A stretch of 64,000 nt of DNA from Lentzea alba. Its GTDB lineage: Bacteria > Actinomycetota > Actinomycetes > Mycobacteriales > Pseudonocardiaceae. The translations under genes were made by a program, and so were the position numbers. The stretch lies in NCBI RefSeq assembly GCF_011067745.1, contig NZ_JAAMPJ010000018.1, positions 150,638 to 214,637 of the forward strand, read 5' to 3'. Of the stretch, positions 59,742-64,000 are shown in pieces. The notes under the pieces are model-generated. The model did no database searches and was not told the DNA's origin. It saw only the letters and a program-made list of their open reading frames with translations. Position 1 is the first letter of the stretch; every line of letters begins with the position of its first letter.

Positions 59742-61100
59742 GTGGAGAAGATCGCTTTCCCGGAAGGTTTTTTGTGGGGCGCTGCCACGGCGGCGTTCCA
59801 GGTGGAGGGTGCGACCGACGTGGACGGCCGCACCGACTCGATCTGGGACGCGTTCTGCCGCGTACCCGGCAACGTTGTCGGCGGCCACACCGGTGAACCC
59901 GGGGCCGACCACTACCGGCGGGTGGACCAGGACGTCGCGATGATGGCCGAGCTCGGCCTGGGCGCGTACCGGTTCTCGATCGCCTGGCCGCGGGTGCGGC
60001 CGGATGCCGGAGCGGTCAACCAGGCCGGGCTGGACTTCTACAAGCGGCTCGTGGACACGTTGCTGGAGCACGACATCAAGCCGTGGCCGACGCTCTACCA
60101 CTGGGATCTGCCGCAGAAGCTGGAGGACACCGGCGGCTGGGCGAACCGGGACACCGCCTACCGGTTCGCCGAGTACGCCGAGACCATCGTCGACGCGCTG
60201 GGCGACCGGATCGAGTCGTGGACGACACTGAACGAGCCCTGGTGCGCGGCGTTCCTCGGCTACGCCGCCGGAATCCACGCGCCAGGACGGGCCGAGCCCG
60301 ACGCCGCGGTCGCCGCGGTGCACCACCTGCTGCTGGCCCACGGGCTCGCCGGAGAGGTGATCCGCAGCCGCGACAAGCAGCTGGGCATCACGCTGAACAT
60401 GTACCCGATCATCCCGGCCGATCCGGACTCCGCGGCCGACCGGGACGTGGCACGCCGGCTCGACGGGCTGCAGCAGCGGATCTTCCTGGACCCGTTGCTG
60501 TGCGGGTACTACCCGGCCGACATCGTGAAGGACCTGGAGCCGTTCGGGTTCTCGAAGGTGATCCAGGAGGGTGACCTCAAGATCATCAACGCCCCGCTCG
60601 ACATGCTCGGCGTCAACTACTACACCGAGCACTACGTCAGCGCCGAACCCGGTGACGAGGGCCCGTCGCCGTGGGTGGGCGTCGAGAAGCTGTCGTTCCC
60701 CAAGCGGGACGCGCCGGTCACCGACATGGGCTGGGAGGTGCGCCCCGACGGCCTCACCTCGGTGCTGCTGCGGGTGCACAACGACTACCCGAAGGTCCCC
60801 CTGTACATCACCGAGAACGGTGCGGCCTTCCAGGACCTGCACGATGGTGACGGGGTCGAGGACGTCGACCGCACCGGTTACCTGGAGTCCCACCTGCGGG
60901 CCGCACACGCCGCCATCGCCGCCGGCGTCGACCTGCGCGGGTACTTCTGCTGGTCGTTGATGGACAACTTCGAGTGGGCGGAAGGCTACGCGAAGCGGTT
61001 CGGCATCGTGCACGTCGACTACGACACGCAGGTGCGCACGCCGAAGAGGAGTGCCCGCTGGTACTCCGCTGTGGCGCGCAGCAACGCCGTCGCGTCATGA
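59742..61100 (+). CDS. bglC: GH1 beta-glucosidase, BglC-like
   Basis: 452 residues, (beta/alpha)8 GH1 enzyme. FPEGFLWGAATAAFQVEGAT opens the barrel; Glu165 in TLNEPW is the acid/base and Glu358 in YITENGAAF the nucleophile; WSLMDNFEWAEGYAKRFGIV completes the aglycone site. There is no signal peptide, so it splits imported cellobiose in the cytoplasm. GTG 59742 has AAGGGG 5 nt upstream; GTG 59736 is possible. It ends with an ATGA overlap to the second LacI gene. Confidence 0.92.
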   Translation: MEKIAFPEGFLWGAATAAFQVEGATDVDGRTDSIWDAFCRVPGNVVGGHTGEPGADHYRRVDQDVAMMAELGLGAYRFSIAWPRVRPDAGAVNQAGLDFYKRLVDTLLEHDIKPWPTLYHWDLPQKLEDTGGWANRDTAYRFAEYAETIVDALGDRIESWTTLNEPWCAAFLGYAAGIHAPGRAEPDAAVAAVHHLLLAHGLAGEVIRSRDKQLGITLNMYPIIPADPDSAADRDVARRLDGLQQRIFLDPLLCGYYPADIVKDLEPFGFSKVIQEGDLKIINAPLDMLGVNYYTEHYVSAEPGDEGPSPWVGVEKLSFPKRDAPVTDMGWEVRPDGLTSVLLRVHNDYPKVPLYITENGAAFQDLHDGDGVEDVDRTGYLESHLRAAHAAIAAGVDLRGYFCWSLMDNFEWAEGYAKRFGIVHVDYDTQVRTPKRSARWYSAVARSNAVAS

Positions 61101-62074
61101 CGCGACGCCCCGGTATCGACGAGGTCGCCCGGTTGGCCGGGGTGTCGAAGTCCACCGTGTCCCGAGTGCTCAACGGCGCGCCGCACGTGAGCGCCCGCGC
61201 CCGGGACGCGGTGCGACGGGCGGTGATCCAGCTCGACTACACGCCGAACCAGGCCGCCCGGTCGCTGGCCGGCCACCGGGCGAACGCCATCGCCCTGGTG
61301 GTCTCGGAACCGAGCGGCCGGGTGCTGGCGGATCCGTTCTTCGCCGGCGTGATGCGCGGGGTGCACGCCGAACTGACCGGGCACCGCACGCAACTGGTGC
61401 TGATGATGAGCCAGCCAGGCGACGTGGGCTCGTACCTCACCGGCGGCCACGTGGACGGCGCCTTGGTGATCAGCCTGCACGGCCACGACCCGCTGCTGTC
61501 GTTGTTGCACGACAACGGCTTGCCGGTCGTGGCCGGCGGCCGCCCACTGGCCGGCGGCCCGGTCCCGTACGTGGACTCGGACAACTTCACCGGCGCGATG
61601 GACGCGACCGAGCACCTCATCTCCCTGGGATCCAAGCGAATCGCGACCATCGCCGGCCCGACGGACATGGCGGTCGGCCTAGATCGGCTGTCCGGCTGGC
61701 GGCGAGCGATGTCCGGCCGCCGAACGGACCTGGTGGCGTACGGCGACTTCACCCCCGAGGGCGGCGCGTCCGCGATGACGACGCTGCTGACCCGCGACCC
61801 CGAACTGGACGCGGTGTTCGTGGCCGCCGACATAATGGCACTAGGGGCGTTGCAGGTGCTGCACGCGCACGGCCGACGGGTGCCCGACGACGTGGCCGTG
61901 GTGGGGTTCGACGACTCCGTGCCCGCCGTGCCGCCGTTGACGACGGTGCGGCAGGACGTGGAACGGTTCGGGCGCATGCTGACGTGGCGCCTCCTCGCCG
62001 AGATCGAGGGCGACGAGGGGCTGCCGCCGTCGGTGCTGCTGCCCACCTCGCTGGTGGTGCGGACAAGCGCCTGA
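61097..62074 (+). CDS. Second LacI-family regulator, paralogue of the CebR-like protein
   Basis: 325 residues. The HTH (EVARLAGVSKSTVSRVLNGA) has the same recognition residues as the regulator at 55409 (VAGVSKSTVSRVINDE). Long shared runs in the effector domain (RANAIALVVSEP, LADPFFAGVMRGVHAEL, VDSDNFTGAMDATEHLISLG, DAVFVAADIMALGALQVLHA) mark a recent or strongly constrained duplication. It lacks the N-terminal extension. ATG 61097 overlaps the beta-glucosidase stop by ATGA, so it is made with the operon it probably represses, giving feedback. It may recognise the same operators O1/O2. Confidence 0.88.
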   Translation: MTRRPGIDEVARLAGVSKSTVSRVLNGAPHVSARARDAVRRAVIQLDYTPNQAARSLAGHRANAIALVVSEPSGRVLADPFFAGVMRGVHAELTGHRTQLVLMMSQPGDVGSYLTGGHVDGALVISLHGHDPLLSLLHDNGLPVVAGGRPLAGGPVPYVDSDNFTGAMDATEHLISLGSKRIATIAGPTDMAVGLDRLSGWRRAMSGRRTDLVAYGDFTPEGGASAMTTLLTRDPELDAVFVAADIMALGALQVLHAHGRRVPDDVAVVGFDDSVPAVPPLTTVRQDVERFGRMLTWRLLAEIEGDEGLPPSVLLPTSLVVRTSA

Positions 62075-62195
62075 GTTGCACCCGCAGGAAAGGGATTCAT
62101 CGGTGATCGTCGACGCTGCGTGACACCAGCGGGCGGTTTTCACCCGATCGGCACAACTTCGCGGCACTCTCGGTAACACCTGGAGTGGTCTCTCG

Positions 62196-63137
62196 ATGGT
62201 CCTGCCGTACGAACCCACCCTGAGGGAGTGCGACGTGATCGAGAACTCGGCCGCCGGTCTGGTGATGGTGCCCGGCGAGGTGACGGTGACCGTCACCGGC
62301 GAGGAACACCACCAGGACGTGCTGGCCCGGTACGCCGTGCCGGACGGTGTCACGCGGCAGGTCGCCGTGCACCTGACGTGGTGCATGATCGCCGCGGGCA
62401 AGTACCGCGGTCAGCGCGGCGTCGAGGTGCGGCTCGACGGGCAGCGGGTCGGTGAGCTGACTTTCCTGATGTCGCAACGGTATGCGCCGGTGCTGATGCA
62501 CGTGGAGTCCGGTGGTGGCTCGACCGGGTCGGCGGCGTTGATCGAGCGTGGCAAGAACGGCCTGCTGCAGATCGTGTTGCGGATGCCGCGGGAGATTCCC
62601 CGTGGCGCGGTGGTGCCTGTTGCGAGCTCACGGTCGTGGGTGCCGCCGGTGGCCATCGGCGCGGCCAGCCTGTTCGCGTTCTTCATCGCCATTGTTGTTG
62701 TCGCGGCGGCGATGAGCGGGCCGACCGACGTGAACAAGGCGTCGTCGGGGCTGTCGACCACGGCCGCACCGACCACTACGACCAGTTCGGTGCCGACGAG
62801 CACTACGACGTCCACGACCTCGTCCACCACCACGACAACGACCACTACTACGACGACCACCACCACCACTCCCCCGGCGGTCGCGCAGCCGAAGCCGCAA
62901 CCCCAGCCGCAGCCTCAGCCCAACCCTCAGCCACAGCCGCAACCCCAGCCCGTGCCCGCTCCGGCCCCGCAGCCCGCGTGCGACTCGAACTACAGCGGGT
63001 GCGTGCCGATCGCGTCCGACGTGGACTGCGCCGGCGGCAGCGGCAACGGGCCCGCGTACGTGTCAGGCCCGATCCGCGTCATCGGCAGTGACGTCTACGG
63101 GCTGGACAGCGACAAGGACGGCATCGCCTGCGAGTGA
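62196..63137 (+). CDS. Membrane protein with low-complexity stalk and excalibur domain
   Basis: 313 residues. An N-terminal HIRAN-like beta region (about 18-140: VTVTVTGEEHHQDVLARYAV, GVEVRLDGQRVGELTFLMSQ) is followed by one membrane helix (about 150-172). A Thr/Ser-rich run, a Pro-Gln repeat stalk (about 225-255) and a C-terminal excalibur-type domain (GLDSDKDGIACE) with conserved Cys and Asp for calcium complete it. Orientation: the HIRAN-like part inside, the calcium module outside. ATG 62196 has GGAG 11 nt upstream. HIRAN domains recognise damaged DNA or free ends in other proteins; here the function is open. Confidence 0.6.
   Translation: MVLPYEPTLRECDVIENSAAGLVMVPGEVTVTVTGEEHHQDVLARYAVPDGVTRQVAVHLTWCMIAAGKYRGQRGVEVRLDGQRVGELTFLMSQRYAPVLMHVESGGGSTGSAALIERGKNGLLQIVLRMPREIPRGAVVPVASSRSWVPPVAIGAASLFAFFIAIVVVAAAMSGPTDVNKASSGLSTTAAPTTTTSSVPTSTTTSTTSSTTTTTTTTTTTTTTTPPAVAQPKPQPQPQPQPNPQPQPQPQPVPAPAPQPACDSNYSGCVPIASDVDCAGGSGNGPAYVSGPIRVIGSDVYGLDSDKDGIACE
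62790..62960 (+). repeat. ACC/ACG and CCN-CAG coding repeats
   Basis: Within the excalibur-protein gene: first a run of Thr codons (about 62820-62867), then alternating Pro-Gln codons (about 62888-62955). They are in frame, uninterrupted by stops, and likely vary in length between strains. They form an extended stalk in the protein. Confidence 0.7.
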
Positions 63138-63179
63138 GTCAGGCTCGGAGGAAAGCAGAGGACCGGGCAGAATGATCAG

Positions 63180-63878
63180 GTGGAGATCCCCGAGGACGTG
63201 GTGCGCGCGGTCGGACCGGACGTCGAGTGGTCCGGAGACCACGAAGGGCTGTCCGGCGACGTGTGGCGAGCGGGTTCGAGCTACGTGAAGCGTGCCGGCG
63301 TGGACGAGCGCGACCGGTTGCTGTGGCTGGGCAGGCACTTCGAGGTGCCCGAGATCAAGGCGTACGCCGACGGGTGGCTGGTGCTGGCCGATGTCGGCGC
63401 GCCATCGCTCGCCGCCGTCGATCCGGTGCTCGCGGGGACCGTCATGGGCACGGTGCTGCGAGCGTTGCACTCGTTGCCGGTGGCCTCATGCCCTTATGAC
63501 GCACGGATTCCCGTCGTGCTGGAGAACGCTCGGCGCAACGTCGAGGCCGGCCTTGTCGACGCGGACGACTTCGACGACGACAACCGCGGAGTCACGCCGT
63601 CCGCTCTGCTGGAGCGCTTGGTGGCCACCGCGCCCGAGACCGAGGATCTCGTGGTGGCGCACGGAGACTTCTGCCCGCCGAACGTGCTGCTGCGCCCGGA
63701 CGGCTCGACGGTGTTGATCGACGTGTCCCGGCTGGGGGTGTCCGATCGGCACCGCGACCTCGCGTTGGCCCACCGGGAACTGGACGACGAGGCCGAAGTC
63801 GCGTTCGACCACGCCTACGGCCTCACTCCCCGTCCCGAACTGCTTGAGTGGTACCGATTGCTCGACGAGTTCTTCTAG
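63180..63878 (+). CDS. Aminoglycoside 3'-phosphotransferase-like kinase
   Basis: 232 residues. The Brenner motif VVAHGDFCPPNVLL holds the catalytic Asp, and VLIDVSRLGVSDRHRDLALA the metal-binding Asp, as in APH(3') enzymes (usual IDCGRLG, here IDVSRLG). The ending EWYRLLDEFF closely matches that of classical APH(3')-II (YRLLDEFF), so the protein is complete at the C-terminus. It is about 30 residues shorter than APH(3') at the N-terminus but keeps the nucleotide lobe. GTG 63180 follows a -10-like CAGAAT by 6 nt. Substrate could be an aminoglycoside or another alcohol. An IS begins at its stop codon. Confidence 0.82.
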   Translation: MEIPEDVVRAVGPDVEWSGDHEGLSGDVWRAGSSYVKRAGVDERDRLLWLGRHFEVPEIKAYADGWLVLADVGAPSLAAVDPVLAGTVMGTVLRALHSLPVASCPYDARIPVVLENARRNVEAGLVDADDFDDDNRGVTPSALLERLVATAPETEDLVVAHGDFCPPNVLLRPDGSTVLIDVSRLGVSDRHRDLALAHRELDDEAEVAFDHAYGLTPRPELLEWYRLLDEFF

Positions 63879-64000
63879 GGCGTGTCCTGCGGATCTTCAC
63901 CTGAGGTGGAGGACGATGCAGGCGAGGACGATCTCCGCGCGATGGTAGGCGGCTCGTTTCGCGAACCTGGTGGCCAGGCCACGAAACTGCTTGAGGCGGC
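63879..64000 (-). mobile_element. IS5-family-like insertion sequence, end only
   Basis: From about 63879 the sequence changes to the end of an IS: GGCGTGTCCTGCGGATCTT is a likely terminal repeat, and the minus strand encodes the C-terminus of a transposase. The left end abuts or shares the TAG stop of the APH-like gene. The rest lies beyond the window, so the exact boundary and target duplication cannot be fixed. Confidence 0.7.
63897..64000 (-). CDS. Transposase C-terminus (partial)
   Basis: Read on the minus strand, the last 33 codons are FRGLATRFAKRAAYHRAEIV followed by LACIVLHLR and TGA. FRGLATRxxKRAxxYRAxV is the characteristic C-terminal segment of IS5-family (IS4/DDE) transposases in actinomycetes, where the final helix follows the catalytic Glu. 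The start lies beyond 64000. Whether the element is active cannot be judged. Confidence 0.75.
   Translation of the reverse strand, partial: RLKQFRGLATRFAKRAAYHRAEIVLACIVLHLR

Noticed and set aside
62790..62960. CRISPR-like or tandem-repeat array
   Set aside because: The repeats are short in-frame codon runs (Thr, Pro-Gln) inside one gene without spacers.

Overview
The window comes from a high-GC actinomycete. A decaprenyl-phosphoryl-arabinose / arabinogalactan cell-wall cluster, GTG and leaderless starts, AfsR/SARP-type regulators, a CebR-type cellulose-sugar operon and actinobacterial Zur-like and partner-switching genes point to the Pseudonocardiaceae (a Lentzea / Saccharothrix / Actinosynnema-like genome). 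That placement is inference from gene content. No rRNA, tRNA or CRISPR array was seen.

Layout. (1) 1-5.6 kb: the end of an Sll1717-type P-loop ATPase, then a TetR regulator, a winged-helix-like protein and a short PPDK-like phosphotransferase in one overlapping operon, facing a histidine phosphatase. The operon and the phosphatase share near-identical operator/promoter copies. (2) 5.6-12.2 kb: envelope polysaccharide genes: GT4 glycosyltransferase, flippase, and divergently an Emb arabinosyltransferase, PAP2 phosphatase and UbiA phosphoribosyltransferase. (3) 12.2-14.8 kb: a MarR regulator with its palindrome, an FAD monooxygenase and a PhzF protein. (4) 14.8-20.2 kb: a SpoIIE-type PP2C phosphatase with a CarH-like B12 photosensor domain, a BMP lipoprotein, a DUF1345 membrane protein, a STAS anti-sigma antagonist and a DsbA-like oxidoreductase. 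(5) 20.2-23.1 kb: a Zur-box operon of two CobW-type proteins (one without a P-loop) and a C39-like peptidase.

(6) 23.5-40.1 kb: an unbroken plus-strand accessory block of signalling/conflict genes. It holds an NB-ARC-TIR protein; a membrane protein with a cytoplasmic TIR-like and an extracytoplasmic beta-propeller domain; a compact overlapping set of ThsB-like TIR, caspase, SLOG-like nucleotide-binding protein, DUF6338 membrane protein and a small disordered protein; then TIR-STAND ATPase, STAND-TPR ATPase, radical SAM/SPASM enzyme and an XRE-NB-ARC-TPR regulator. The TIR-caspase-SLOG-membrane set is the best candidate for an undescribed (Thoeris-like) defence or cell-death system.

(7) 40.2-48.4 kb: a minus-strand sugar ABC importer with two ATPases and an unusual MalF-type permease, next to an OmpR-type two-component system. 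(8) 48.4-55 kb: a YiaA/B protein, a GH15 trehalase-like enzyme, an ECF sigma factor fused to a zinc-binding anti-sigma-like domain and a membrane anchor, and a SARP regulator. (9) 55.4-62.1 kb: a cellobiose (CebEFG-BglC-like) operon with two TGGGAGCG-type operators, flanked by two paralogous LacI/CebR-like regulators. (10) 62.2-64 kb: a low-complexity excalibur-domain membrane protein, an APH(3')-like kinase, and an IS5-like insertion sequence starting at that gene's stop codon and running off the window.
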